A stretch of 64,000 bases of DNA from Actinomadura xylanilytica (GCF_030283145.1 NZ_JASNWE010000001.1:1301751-1365750), one strand, 5' to 3'. Shown: positions 6,757-15,266, numbered from the stretch's first letter. Numbers and translations: made by a program. The notes: generated by a model not told the origin, from the sequence alone.

Positions 6757-8334
6757 TCAGCCGGCCTCGTAGCCGGCGTGGAGCAGGCAGTACGTGACGG
6801 CCTCCTCCAGCGCCTGCCAGGAGGCGGCGATGACGTTGTCCTCGACGCCGACCGTGCCCCACTCGCGCACGCCGTCGCCGGACTCGATGAGCACCCGGGT
6901 GCGGGCGCCGGTGCCGTGCGTGCCCTCCAGGATCCGCACCTTGTAGTCGACCAGCTCCAGCCGGGCGAGCTCGGGGTAGAGCCGGCCGAGCGCGGAGCGC
7001 AGCGCGTTGTCCAGGGCGTTGACCGGACCGTTGCCCTCGCCGGTGGCGATGATCCGCTCGCCCTTGGCGCGCAGCTTCACCGTCGCCTCGCTGACCATGG
7101 AGCCGTCCGGGCGGCGCTCCACGATGGACCGCCACGACTCGATCTCGAAGTGGCGCTGCCGGACGCCGGTGAGCTCCTCACGGAGCAGCAGCTCGAACGA
7201 GGCGTCGGCCGCCTCGAAGGTGTAGCCGGTGGACTCCAGCTCCTTGACCCGGGCGACGACGGCCTTGGCCTTCTCCCCCGACAGGTCGTAGCCGAGCTCG
7301 CGGCCCTTCAGCTCGACCGAGGCGCGGCCGGCCATGCTGGAGACCAGCATCCGCATGTCGTTGCCGACCGCGGCCGGGTCGATGTGCTGGTACAGGTCCG
7401 GGTCGACCTTGATCGCCGAGGCGTGCAGCCCGGCCTTGTGCGCGAACGCCGACACGCCGACGTAGGGCTGCTGGGAGGCCGGCGCGACGTTGGTGACCTC
7501 CGAGACCGCGTGCGCGATCCGGGTCATCTCGGCGAGCTGGCCGTCGCTGACCAGCCGCATCCCCCGCTTGAGCTGGAGGTTCCCGACCAGGGTGAACAGG
7601 TTGGCGTTGCCGCTGCGCTCGCCGTAGCCGTTGGCGCAGCCCTGGACGTGGGTGGCGCCGGCCCGGACGGCGGCGAGGCTGTTGGCGACAGCGCAGCCGG
7701 AGTCGTCGTGGCAGTGGATGCCGACACGGGCGCCCACCGAGACCACCTCGTGCACGACGTCCGCGAGCTCGTCCGGCAGCATCCCGCCGTTGGTGTCGCA
7801 GAGCGCGACGACGTCGGCGCCGGCCTCGGCGGCGGTCCGGACGACCTCCAGCGCGTACGCCCGGTTGGCCAGGTAGCCGTCGAAAAAGTGCTCGGCGTCC
7901 AGGAACACCCGCTGGCCCTCCGCGCGCAGGTGGGAGACCGTGTCGCGGATCATCGCGAGGTTCTCCTCCAGGGTCGTGCGGAGGGCCAGTTCGACGTGCC
8001 GGTCGTGACTCTTGGCGACCAGGGTCACGACGGGCGCGCCGGAGTCGCGCAGGGCGGCCACCTGGGGGTCGTCGGCGGCCCGCACACCGGCTCGGCGGGT
8101 CGCGCCGAACGCGGTGAGCTGCGCGTTCCTCAGGTCGAGCTCGGTCCGGGCCCGCCTGAAGAATTCGGTGTCCTTGGGGTTGGCGCCGGGCCAGCCGCCC
8201 TCGATGAAGCCGACGCCGAGGTCGTCGAGGTGCCGCGCGACGACGAGCTTGTCGGCGACCGTGAGGTTGAGCCCCTCCTGCTGGGACCCGTCTCGCAGCG
8301 TGGTGTCGTAGACGTGGAATCCGTCGCCGTGCAT
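6757..8334 (-). CDS. cimA: (R)-citramalate synthase
   Basis: 525-residue member of the alpha-isopropylmalate/homocitrate synthase family. It condenses pyruvate and acetyl-CoA to citramalate, giving 2-oxobutyrate for isoleucine without threonine deaminase. The N-terminal TIM barrel has YDTTLRDGSQQEG and the metal-binding GIHCHDDSGCAVANS, followed by GCANGYGERSGNANL. The C-terminal LeuA-type regulatory domain (about 390-520) suggests allosteric feedback. Length fits the actinobacterial CimA group better than LeuA. AAGGGG precedes the ATG. Upstream lie a leader peptide and a terminator, so it appears to be controlled by attenuation. Confidence 0.92.
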   Translation of the reverse strand: MHGDGFHVYDTTLRDGSQQEGLNLTVADKLVVARHLDDLGVGFIEGGWPGANPKDTEFFRRARTELDLRNAQLTAFGATRRAGVRAADDPQVAALRDSGAPVVTLVAKSHDRHVELALRTTLEENLAMIRDTVSHLRAEGQRVFLDAEHFFDGYLANRAYALEVVRTAAEAGADVVALCDTNGGMLPDELADVVHEVVSVGARVGIHCHDDSGCAVANSLAAVRAGATHVQGCANGYGERSGNANLFTLVGNLQLKRGMRLVSDGQLAEMTRIAHAVSEVTNVAPASQQPYVGVSAFAHKAGLHASAIKVDPDLYQHIDPAAVGNDMRMLVSSMAGRASVELKGRELGYDLSGEKAKAVVARVKELESTGYTFEAADASFELLLREELTGVRQRHFEIESWRSIVERRPDGSMVSEATVKLRAKGERIIATGEGNGPVNALDNALRSALGRLYPELARLELVDYKVRILEGTHGTGARTRVLIESGDGVREWGTVGVEDNVIAASWQALEEAVTYCLLHAGYEAG

Positions 8335-8377
8335 GGTGCGACCCCTTCAAGGGATGGGTGTTTCGGCGCCGGGACAC

Positions 8378-8408
8378 AAAAAAGACCCCTCACGGACGTG
8401 AGAGGTCT
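8378..8408 (-). terminator. Transcription attenuator before cimA
   Basis: An 11-bp stem (AGACCTCTCAC / GTGAGGGGTCT, one G-U pair) with a 4-nt loop is followed on the minus strand by six T, about 45 nt before the cimA start and after the leader peptide. Competing arms are present: 8409-8418 can pair perfectly with 8434-8443 inside the leader, and 8370-8377 with 8420-8427. This is the layout of an amino-acid attenuator. Confidence 0.85.
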
Positions 8409-8427
8409 GCGCGCCGGCGGTGTCCCG

Positions 8428-8472
8428 TTAGATGCCGGCGCGCCAGCCGATAATGACGAGGCTGTGGCGCAT
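8428..8472 (-). CDS. cimA leader peptide MRHSLVIIGWRAGI
   Basis: A 14-codon frame just upstream of the attenuator with consecutive Leu-Val-Ile-Ile and a final Ile before TAA. The density of branched-chain codons (one of them the rare ATT) matches leader peptides that stall ribosomes when Leu, Val or Ile-tRNA is scarce. GGGAA stands about 8 nt upstream of the ATG. The end of its coding part is one arm of a 10-bp competing stem. Confidence 0.82.
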   Translation of the reverse strand: MRHSLVIIGWRAGI

Positions 8473-8629
8473 GATGGTTCCCATTCTGCCATACCCGGTC
8501 CAGTGACAGGACACGGCGTCCCACATGGCGAGACGAGAGCCGTCCCGGAGGCCCGGTGCGCCGTGGCGGGCACGGGCCCCCGGGCCTCCCGAAAAGCGGA
8601 CGGCGGACGGGCGGACGGGCGGACGGGGC

Positions 8630-9733
8630 TCAGGCGATCCCGTGCACCCAGCCGTACGGGTCCGGCCGGCTGCCGTACTGGATGCCGATCAGCTCTTCGC
8701 GCAGCCGCATCGAGACCTCGCCGGGCTCGCCGTCGCCGATCGACCAGGCGCGGTCGGTGCCCTTGACGTGGCCGACCGGGCTGATGATCGCGGCGGTGCC
8801 GCAGCCGAAGACCTCGGTGATCTGCCCCGACTCGCAGCCGGCCTGCCACTCCTCGATGCTGATCTTGCCCTCCTCGGCGGAGATGCCGAGATCGGGCGCG
8901 AGCCTGAGCATGGAGTCGCGGGTGATCCCGGGCAGCAGCGTGCCGGTGAGCGCCGGGGTGAGCAGCCGGGCGTCCGGGCCGGAGCCGTAGACGAACATCA
9001 GGTTCATCGAGCCGACCTCCTCGACCCAGCGGTGCTCCACCGCGTCGAGCCAGACGACCTGGTCGCAGCCCTGCTCGACGGCCTCGGCCTGGCCGGCGAA
9101 CGAGGCAGCGTAGTTGCCGCCGAACTTGGCCTCGCCGGTGCCGCCCGGCGCCGCGCGGGTGTAGTCCCGCGAGAGCCACACCGAGACGGGCTTGATCCCG
9201 CCCGAGTAGTAGTTGCCCGACGGCGAGGCGATCACGACGAACAGGTACTCCTGCGCCGGCCGGTTGACGCCGAGGGCCCGGGTCGTGGCGATCATGAAGG
9301 GCCGCAGGTAGAGGCTGTGGCCCTGGGTGTCCGGCACCCAGTCGCGGTCGGCGCGGACCAGCACCTCCAGCGCGTCCACGAAGAGCTGCTCGGGGATCTC
9401 GGGCATCGCCATCCGCCGCGCCGAGCGGTTCATCCGGGCCGCGTTCATGTACGGGCGGAAGGTCACGATCGACCCGTCGGCCTGCCGGTAGGCCTTCAGC
9501 CCCTCGAACAGCTCCTGGGCGTAGTGGAAGACCTGGCTGGCCGGGTCCATCGCGAGCGGCGCGTACGGCTCGAGCCGTGCGTCGTGCCAGCCGCTCTCGG
9601 CCGAGTAGCGGATGGTGACCATGTGGTCGGTGAAGTACTGGCCCCACCCGGGGTCGGCCAGCACGGCCTCCCGCTCGGCGGCCGGCGTCCGCCGCTCGGA
9701 GGGCCGGAGATCGAAGTCCAGGGTCGTGCTCAT
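8630..9733 (-). CDS. ilvE: Branched-chain amino acid aminotransferase
   Basis: 367-residue fold-type IV PLP aminotransferase catalysing the last step of Leu, Ile and Val synthesis. Visible motifs are ELFEGLKAYR, LYLRPFMIATTRALGV, the EAKFGGNYAAS region, and the cofactor-binding EVFGCGTAAIISPVG. Length is typical of the actinobacterial enzyme. The ATG at 9733 (MSTTLDFDL) is preceded by AGAGG; an ATG 17 codons upstream at 9784 also has AAGGA in front and cannot be excluded. It lies between leuB and cimA in the same direction, but a terminator after leuB suggests its own promoter. Confidence 0.93.
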   Translation of the reverse strand: MSTTLDFDLRPSERRTPAAEREAVLADPGWGQYFTDHMVTIRYSAESGWHDARLEPYAPLAMDPASQVFHYAQELFEGLKAYRQADGSIVTFRPYMNAARMNRSARRMAMPEIPEQLFVDALEVLVRADRDWVPDTQGHSLYLRPFMIATTRALGVNRPAQEYLFVVIASPSGNYYSGGIKPVSVWLSRDYTRAAPGGTGEAKFGGNYAASFAGQAEAVEQGCDQVVWLDAVEHRWVEEVGSMNLMFVYGSGPDARLLTPALTGTLLPGITRDSMLRLAPDLGISAEEGKISIEEWQAGCESGQITEVFGCGTAAIISPVGHVKGTDRAWSIGDGEPGEVSMRLREELIGIQYGSRPDPYGWVHGIA

Positions 9734-9844
9734 CGTGAGGATCCTCTCGCGGATCGCCGGGGCGGCCCCGTAGCCGCACGGCATTCCTTAGTCCTTATTG
9801 TCGTACTCGTCTGGCCCTGCCCTCACACTCGCGGCGCGCACACG

Positions 9845-9876
9845 GAAAACCGGGCGCGCCGCTGAGGCGCGCCCGG
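9845..9876 (-). terminator. leuB terminator
   Basis: An 11-bp perfect stem (CCGGGCGCGCC) with a 5-nt loop, followed on the minus strand by TTTTCC, lies 30 bp after the leuB stop and upstream of ilvE. Confidence 0.85.
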
Positions 9877-9906
9877 AATCGTCCTACCGGTCGGAGAGGC
9901 GCGCCC

Positions 9907-10962
9907 CTAGCCGGATACTCGCTTGGCGATCGCGTCGCCGACCTGTGCGGTGGAGCGGGTGCCGAGGGCGGCGCGCTCGGCGAGGTCGGCGGAGACCGCC
10001 TCCTCGACGCGGCGGGCGGCGGCGGTGGCGCCGAGATGGTCCAGGAGCATGGCGGCCGAGAGGATCGTGGCGGTGGGGTCGGCCTTGCCCTGGCCGGCGA
10101 TGTCGGGCGCACTGCCGTGCACCGGCTCGAACATCGAGGGGGCGGTGCCGTCGGGGTTGACGTTGCCGGAGGCGGCCAGCCCGATGCCGCCGGCGATCGC
10201 GGCGCCGATGTCGGTGATGATGTCGCCGAACAGGTTGTCGGTGACCACCACGTCGAAGCGCTGCGGCTGGGAGACGAAGAACATCGTGGCCGCGTCGACG
10301 TGGAGGTAGTCGGTGGCGACCTGCGGGTACTCCTCGGCGACCCGCTTGAGGGTGCGCTGGTAGAGGTCGCCCGCGAAGGTGAGGACGTTGTCCTTGTGGA
10401 CGAGCGTGAGCTTGTGCCGCGGCCGGGCGGCGGCCTGCTCGAACGCGTACCGGACGACCCGCTCGACGCCGAAGGCGGTGTTGACGCTCTCCTGCGTGGC
10501 GACCTCGTGCCGGGTGCCCTTGCGCAGCACGCCGCCGACGCCGGTGTAGGGGCCCTCGGTGCCCTCGCGGACGACGACCATGTCGATGTCGCCCGGGGCC
10601 ACCCCGGCCAGCGGCGTCGCGACGCCCGGGAACAGCTTCACCGGGCGCAGGTTGACGTAGTGGTCGAGCTCGAACCGGGTGCGCAGCAGCAGCCCGCGCT
10701 CGAGGACGCCGCTCGGCACGGACGGGTCGCCGACGGCGCCGAGCAGGATGACGTCCTGGCCGCGCAGCTCCTCCAGGACCGAGTCGGGGAGCGTCTCGCC
10801 GGTGCGGTGCCAGCGGGCGGCGCCGAGATCGTAGGAGGTGCGCTCGAAGGCGAGGTCGCTCACGGGCGCGACGGCGTCGAGGACCTTCAGCCCTTCGGTG
10901 ACGACCTCAGGACCGATACCGTCGCCGGGGATGACCGCCAGGCGGATGCTGCGGGAAGCCAT
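9907..10962 (-). CDS. leuB: 3-isopropylmalate dehydrogenase
   Basis: 351-residue NAD-dependent beta-decarboxylating dehydrogenase acting in leucine synthesis. It has the N-terminal [16 protein letters not shown], the substrate loop [21 protein letters not shown], the catalytic-Lys region [13 protein letters not shown], the metal ligands in [28 protein letters not shown], and the nucleotide loop [20 protein letters not shown]. The ATG giving MASRSIRL is used; the open frame upstream is not conserved-looking. Upstream (10980-11075) are repeated TGAGAC/GTCTCA half-sites that could bind a regulator shared with other sites in the window. Confidence 0.94.
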   Translation of the reverse strand: MASRSIRLAVIPGDGIGPEVVTEGLKVLDAVAPVSDLAFERTSYDLGAARWHRTGETLPDSVLEELRGQDVILLGAVGDPSVPSGVLERGLLLRTRFELDHYVNLRPVKLFPGVATPLAGVAPGDIDMVVVREGTEGPYTGVGGVLRKGTRHEVATQESVNTAFGVERVVRYAFEQAAARPRHKLTLVHKDNVLTFAGDLYQRTLKRVAEEYPQVATDYLHVDAATMFFVSQPQRFDVVVTDNLFGDIITDIGAAIAGGIGLAASGNVNPDGTAPSMFEPVHGSAPDIAGQGKADPTATILSAAMLLDHLGATAAARRVEEAVSADLAERAALGTRSTAQVGDAIAKRVSG

Positions 10963-11104
10963 GCGCGCACTGTACTGCAAACGTCTCAGTGTTTGAGCAT
11001 TGGTCTCACCATTCGATACACGAGGCCGGGCCGGGCCGCCGTCCCACCGCGGATCCCCACTTGACGTGAGACGCCCCAAAGAGGACGCTCTGGTCGACAA
11101 GTTC

Positions 11105-11255
11105 ACATAGAGGCGACGGTGCGCAGGAACCTGGTGCGATTCCAGGACGGTCCCGCCACTGTGACCAGGGAGCCTCCCCGCGGCACGACCACGGCCACCT
11201 CGGCCGGAGCGTCCGCGGAGGCGGTGCGCTGGGAGTCAGGACACTGACCCGTCGT
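11105..11255 (+). ncRNA. Cobalamin riboswitch
   Basis: The core contains the conserved cobalamin elements: GGTGCGATTCCAGGACGG, TCCCGCCACTGTGA (B12 box) and, 65 nt later, GGGAGTCAGGACACTGACCC. It is placed 40-190 bp upstream of cbtB. CCTCC at 11257-11261 can pair with the GAGGAG ribosome-binding site of cbtB (11286-11291), so ligand binding probably blocks translation. No terminator is seen before the gene. Confidence 0.92.
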
Positions 11256-11298
11256 CCTCCCGTAACCGGGGCGAGTGCACCCCGTGAGGAGACCCGAC

Positions 11299-11523
11299 AT
11301 GGCCCAGTCAGCCATTCCCGCGCAGCAGGCCGAGCCGCGCCCGGCGCCGATGCGCGTCCCCGTCCGCGACGTCCTGCCCTGGGCGGTCTTCGCCGTGGCG
11401 CTGGCCGCGGTGCTCATCTACCTCGTCGGCGCCGAGCAGGGCGCCACCTCCCTGTTCGGCGGCACGTGGGTGCACGAGTTCACCCACGACGGCCGGCACC
11501 TGCTCGGCTTCCCCTGCCACTGA
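11299..11523 (+). CDS. cbtB: Cobalt transporter subunit CbtB
   Basis: 74-residue membrane protein with one transmembrane helix (about 25-46, VLPWAVFAVALAAVLIYLVGA) and the characteristic metal-binding C-terminus WVHEFTHDGRHLLGFPCH rich in His and ending in Cys-His. CbtB works with CbtA in B12-regulated cobalt uptake. The ATG at 11299 has GAGGAG 8 nt upstream; an ATG eight codons earlier lies inside the riboswitch tail and is unlikely. Expression should fall when cobalamin is plentiful. Confidence 0.92.
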   Translation: MAQSAIPAQQAEPRPAPMRVPVRDVLPWAVFAVALAAVLIYLVGAEQGATSLFGGTWVHEFTHDGRHLLGFPCH

Positions 11524-11542
11524 CGGGCGGGCGAACCAGATC

Positions 11543-12289
11543 ATGATGAGATCCCTGCTGGTCCGCGGCATGCTCGCCGGACTGGCCGCCGCGGCGATCG
11601 CACTGCTGATCGCCTGGCTCTACGGCGAACCGCAGGTCGGCCACGCGATCGCGTTCGAGGAGGCCAAGGCGCACACGGCGCACGAGGGGCACGAGGCCGA
11701 GGTGGTCGGCCGCACGATGCAGCGCACCGGCGGCCTGATCACCGCGATGGCCTTCTACGGCGTCGCGCTGGGCGGGCTGTTCTCGATCGCCTTCGCGTTC
11801 GCGCACGGACGGCTCGGCGCACTCGGCGCCCGCGCGACGGCGGGCGTGGTGGCGCTGGCCGGGTTCGTGGCCGTCGAGCTGGTGCCGTTCCTGAAGTACC
11901 CGGCGACGCCGCCGGCGGTCGGCGACCCCGAGACGATCGGCAGCCGCACCGCCCTCTACTTCGGGATGGTGCTGCTGGGCGTCCTCGCCACCACCGCCGC
12001 GGTGATCGCCCGGCACCGGCTGGCGCCGGGGCTCGGCGGCTGGAACGCGACGATCGTCACGGCGGTGGGCTTCGCCGTCGTGATCGCCGTCTTCTACCGG
12101 ATCACGCCCAAGCCCGACGCGGTGGCGGACGGCTTCCCCGCCACCGTGCTGTGGGACTTCCGGGTCGCCTCGTTCGGCGTTCAGCTGGTGCTCTGGGCCA
12201 CGCTCGGCCTGCTGTTCGGCTACCTCACCGAACGTGCGTTCCAGCGCAACGCGCGGTCCGCGGCGGAGCCGGTGCCTGCGGGCGCCTGA
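11543..12289 (+). CDS. cbtA: Cobalt transporter subunit CbtA
   Basis: 248-residue integral membrane protein with five to six predicted helices, starting MMRSLLVRGMLAGLAAAAIALLIAWLYGEPQVGHAIAFEE as in the CbtA family. The loop after the first helix is His-rich (AHTAHEGHEAEVVGR), likely for metal. It follows cbtB by 19 bp and shares its B12 control. Together they would import Co2+ for cobalamin synthesis. Confidence 0.92.
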   Translation: MMRSLLVRGMLAGLAAAAIALLIAWLYGEPQVGHAIAFEEAKAHTAHEGHEAEVVGRTMQRTGGLITAMAFYGVALGGLFSIAFAFAHGRLGALGARATAGVVALAGFVAVELVPFLKYPATPPAVGDPETIGSRTALYFGMVLLGVLATTAAVIARHRLAPGLGGWNATIVTAVGFAVVIAVFYRITPKPDAVADGFPATVLWDFRVASFGVQLVLWATLGLLFGYLTERAFQRNARSAAEPVPAGA

Positions 12290-12300
12290 GACGCCTCACC

Positions 12301-12340
12301 GGATGCGGCGTGCCATCGGCGACGCCGGCGCGCCGCATCC
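12301..12340 (+). terminator. Hairpin after cbtA
   Basis: Arms GGATGCGGCG and CGCCGCATCC flank an inner self-complementary GCC..GGC region, 11 bp after the cbtA stop. No T tract follows. The next 80 bp hold imperfect direct repeats of CAGGACTCACTGCCC type that run into the end of the opposing gene. Confidence 0.6.
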
Positions 12341-12405
12341 GCCCCGGCACTCAGGCCCCAGGCCAGGCCCTCACTGCCCAGGACCCACGACTCAAGAGCC
12401 AGGAC

Positions 12406-13128
12406 TCACTGCCCGGGACTCAGGGTTCCGGGGCCGGGCTCCGGCGTGCGGCGCTTGAGCGCGCAGTCGCCGCACAGGCCGCCTTCCGGGGGCACCCGGT
12501 AGTAGAGGCAGCAGCTCCGCCTGGTGAAGTCGCCGTGGTCGAACGATCCCGTACCGGTGAGGGGGTCACGGGCGAGCAGGTCGCGTACCAGGCCGTCCAT
12601 GCCGTCCATGCCGGGACGGCCGGAGGCCACCCGCAGCGTGCCGGCCAGCGCGGACGCCGCGTTCCCCCACAGCAGGCCGTCGGCCAGCCGGACGAAACCC
12701 AGCATCGTCTCGCGCAGCGGCCTGAGCTGCCCGTCCACGACCTCGCGGTGCACCGGCCCGGCCGGGTCGCCGGTCCGCAGCCCGGCCGGATCCCTCAGCC
12801 ACAACGCGATGGGCGCTCCGGGGGCCCACCGCCAGTGCAGCCCGCCCAGATCGGGGACGACGCCCTGGGCCGCCGCCGCGACCACGGGCGACCACAGGCG
12901 CGACGCCAGGCCCTGGAAGAGGATCGAGGCCGCGACCCGGCGCTCGCCGGTACCGAGCCGCTCGGCGTAGGCGTCGGTCAGGCCGATGAGCCGCGCGGTG
13001 TCGCGTTCGGGCAGCGGGCGCCAGGTGGGATCGGCCTCTTCGGCCGGATCGGTGACGACCTCGAAGTACGGGCCGAGCCGCGCCACGTCGCGCAGCACCC
13101 GGGCGACCTCGGCCCCCTCCACCCGCAC
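12406..13128 (-). CDS. FhuF-like (2Fe-2S) ferric-siderophore reductase family protein
   Basis: 240-residue soluble protein with the C-terminal [2Fe-2S] signature of the FhuF family: RRSCCLYYRVPPEGGLCGDCAL, that is C-C-x10-C-x2-C. FhuF-type proteins reduce ferric siderophores in the cytoplasm. The N-terminal two thirds fits the same family (LIGLTDAYAERLG, HWRWAPGAPIALWLRDP). Start GTG at 13128 with GGAGG close upstream; a second GTG two codons later is equally spaced. It follows a 36-codon ORF by 14 bp and is probably co-transcribed from a promoter near a palindromic operator at 13366-13389. Confidence 0.8.
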   Translation of the reverse strand: MRVEGAEVARVLRDVARLGPYFEVVTDPAEEADPTWRPLPERDTARLIGLTDAYAERLGTGERRVAASILFQGLASRLWSPVVAAAAQGVVPDLGGLHWRWAPGAPIALWLRDPAGLRTGDPAGPVHREVVDGQLRPLRETMLGFVRLADGLLWGNAASALAGTLRVASGRPGMDGMDGLVRDLLARDPLTGTGSFDHGDFTRRSCCLYYRVPPEGGLCGDCALKRRTPEPGPGTLSPGQ

Positions 13129-13142
13129 CGAGCCTCCGGACG

Positions 13143-13253
13143 CTACTTGGTCGGGCTGCCGCCGTTGTCACGGCGGTCGAGGGCGATCTGGAGGGCGCGG
13201 GCTGCCTCTTCCCGGGCGTCGTCGGCGGCCGCGGTGAAGGTCTCGTCGTTCAT
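13143..13253 (-). CDS. 36-residue small protein upstream of FhuF-like gene
   Basis: Short frame MNDETFTAAADDAREEAARALQIALDRRDNGGSPTK, mostly an acidic amphipathic helix. GGAG stands 7 nt before the ATG, and the stop lies 14 bp before the FhuF-like start, so translational coupling is plausible. No transmembrane segment or known family is seen. It could be a real micro-protein or a leader affecting the downstream gene. Confidence 0.55.
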   Translation of the reverse strand: MNDETFTAAADDAREEAARALQIALDRRDNGGSPTK

Positions 13254-13365
13254 GTGCGGGCTCCGTCTGTCGCTGGGCTGCGGGGATGGCCACGGGCCAC
13301 CGTGGTTCACACCTGACCTCCGACCACGGTACCCGCGCCCGCCCGAAGTGTCCCGACCGGTGGCG

Positions 13366-13389
13366 GATGTTCTCACGATATGAGACATC
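13366..13389. promoter_or_regulatory. 24-bp palindromic operator candidate
   Basis: GATG-T-TCTCA-CGATA-TGAGA-C-ATC is an almost perfect inverted repeat 113 bp upstream of the 36-codon ORF. TGAGAC half-sites of the same type recur upstream of leuB (around 10988-11008). A dimeric repressor could bind here; its identity is not visible. Confidence 0.55.
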
Positions 13390-13410
13390 AGTCGCTCTCA
13401 CCTGCGGAAA

Positions 13411-13446
13411 CGAAAAGGCCGTGGCCCCGCGAAGGGGACCACGGCC
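13411..13446 (-). terminator. serA terminator
   Basis: Long GC-rich stem (GGCCGTGG and CCCC with one bulged base) with a 5-nt loop, followed on the minus strand by TTTTCG, 14 bp after the serA stop. Confidence 0.9.
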
Positions 13447-13459
13447 TCTCGGACGGGGG

Positions 13460-15049
13460 TCAGGCCTCCAGGTCGACCCGGCGGCCCATGTCGGCGCCCA
13501 CCTCGGCGCCGATGGCGTCGATCAGCTGCGGCGGGACGGCCGAGTCGACGGTGAGCGCGATCAGCGCCTTGCCGCCCTTGGCGTCCCGGCCGACCTGCAT
13601 GCTGGCGATGTTGATGCCGGCGTCGCCGAGCAGCTTGCCGACCGCGCCGACGATGCCGGGACGGTCGGTGTAGGCGAACAGGCCCATGTGCGCGGTCGGG
13701 ACGATCTCCATGTCGTACCCGTTGATCTCGATGATCCGCTCGGTGTGCTTCGGGCCGGTGAGCGTGCCGGACACCGACACCACCGCGCCGTCGGCCATCG
13801 TGCCGCGCACCTGCACCACGTTGCGCCAGTCGGGGCTGTCCTCGCTGGTGGTGAGGGTCACCTCGACGCCGCGGCCGGAGGCCAGCAGCGGCGCGTTGAC
13901 GAAGGTCACCGCCTCTTCGACCACGTCCACGAACACGCCCTTGAGCGCGGCCAGCTCCAGCACCTTGACGTCGTGGCCGGTGATCTCGCCGCGGACCACC
14001 ACGTCGAGCCGGACCGGCACGCCGCCGGCGAGCGCGGTGAAGATGCGGCCGAGCTTCTCGGCGAGCGGCAGGCCGGGCTTGACGTCCTCGGCGACCGCGC
14101 CGCCCTGGACGTTGACCGCGTCGGGCACGAACTCGCCCGACAGCGCCAGCTTGACCGAGCGGGCCACCTGGGTGCCCGCCTTCTCCTGCGCCTCGTGCGT
14201 GCTGGCGCCGAGGTGCGGGGTGATCACGACGTTGTCGTGGTGGAACAGCGGGCTCTCGGTGCAGGGCTCGGAGCTGAACACGTCGATGCCCGCGCCGGCG
14301 ACCCGGCCGTCCTTGAGCGCGAGGTCGAGCGCCTCCTCGTCGACGATCCCGCCGCGGGCGGCGTTGATCACGCGCACGTTCGGCTTGACCAGGTGCAGCT
14401 CGCGGTCGCCGATGAGGCCGAGGGTCTCGGGGGTCTTGGGCAGGTGCACGGTGATGAAGTCGCTCTCGCGCAGCAGCTCGTCGAGCGTGACGAGCTTCAC
14501 GCCGAGCTGCGCGGCGCGGGCGGCCTGCACGTACGGGTCGAACGCGATCACGTTCATGTCGAACGCGGCGAGCCGCTGCGCGACCAGCACCCCGATGCGG
14601 CCGAGCCCGAGCACGCCGACGGTCTTGCCCTGGAGCTCGACGCCGGTGTACTTGGACCGCTTCCACTCGCCCTGCTTGAGCGCGGCGTGGCCCTGCGGCA
14701 CGTTCCGGGCGGTGGCCAGCAGCAGCGCGATGGCGTGCTCGGCGGCGGTGACGATGTTGGACGTCGGGGCGTTGACCACCATGACGCCGGCCTTGGTGGC
14801 CGACTCGACGTCGACGTTGTCGAGGCCGACGCCGGCGCGGGCCACCACGCGCAGCTTCTTGGCGGCCTGGAACACCTCGGCGGTGACCTTGGTGGCGCTG
14901 CGGACGATCAGGGCGTCGACGTCGGCGACGGCGGGCAGCAGCAGCGCGCGGTCGGCGCCGTCTACCTGGCGGACCTCGAAGTCGGACTCCAGGACGGCGA
15001 TGCCGGCCGGTGAGAGCTCTTCTGCGACGAGGACGACGGGCTTGCTCAA
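13460..15049 (-). CDS. serA: D-3-phosphoglycerate dehydrogenase
   Basis: 529-residue enzyme oxidising 3-phosphoglycerate with NAD, the first step of serine synthesis. Domain order: substrate-binding region, Rossmann fold with GVLGLGRIGVLVAQRL, catalytic Arg/Glu region and the catalytic His in ITPHLGASTHEAQ, the intervening ASB domain (about 320-450) typical of the long actinobacterial form, and a C-terminal ACT domain (GLFAYTDRPGIVGAVGKLLGDAGINIASMQVG) for serine feedback. The start MSKPVVLVAEEL is as usual. It sits in the same direction as ilvBNC upstream and leuB-ilvE-cimA downstream, but is separated by other genes. Confidence 0.95.
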   Translation of the reverse strand: MSKPVVLVAEELSPAGIAVLESDFEVRQVDGADRALLLPAVADVDALIVRSATKVTAEVFQAAKKLRVVARAGVGLDNVDVESATKAGVMVVNAPTSNIVTAAEHAIALLLATARNVPQGHAALKQGEWKRSKYTGVELQGKTVGVLGLGRIGVLVAQRLAAFDMNVIAFDPYVQAARAAQLGVKLVTLDELLRESDFITVHLPKTPETLGLIGDRELHLVKPNVRVINAARGGIVDEEALDLALKDGRVAGAGIDVFSSEPCTESPLFHHDNVVITPHLGASTHEAQEKAGTQVARSVKLALSGEFVPDAVNVQGGAVAEDVKPGLPLAEKLGRIFTALAGGVPVRLDVVVRGEITGHDVKVLELAALKGVFVDVVEEAVTFVNAPLLASGRGVEVTLTTSEDSPDWRNVVQVRGTMADGAVVSVSGTLTGPKHTERIIEINGYDMEIVPTAHMGLFAYTDRPGIVGAVGKLLGDAGINIASMQVGRDAKGGKALIALTVDSAVPPQLIDAIGAEVGADMGRRVDLEA

Positions 15050-15229
15050 GGAACAGTCCTTTGAAAGTCGGTTTCCGGCGGGTGATGTGCAGCGAAGTTG
15101 CGAGTCACCTCGTCGTGCCCTCGCCCCCGAGCGAGTCTATCCCGGTTGGGGCGGGCGCTTCGCGGCGGCGGTGACACCCACCGGCATTCCCCGTTTTGTC
15201 AGGTCATCCGGCCCTCCGCACGCCGAAGA

Positions 15230-15266
15230 CCGGACCGTCCGGAGCGGGCACCACCGGACCGTCCGG
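15230..15266. repeat. Two copies of a 13-bp palindrome after the TS-like gene
   Basis: CCGGACCGTCCGG occurs at 15230-15242 and again at 15254-15266, just past the stop of the thymidylate-synthase-like gene and 180 bp upstream of serA. Either copy, or the pair, could act as terminator or binding site. Confidence 0.6.
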
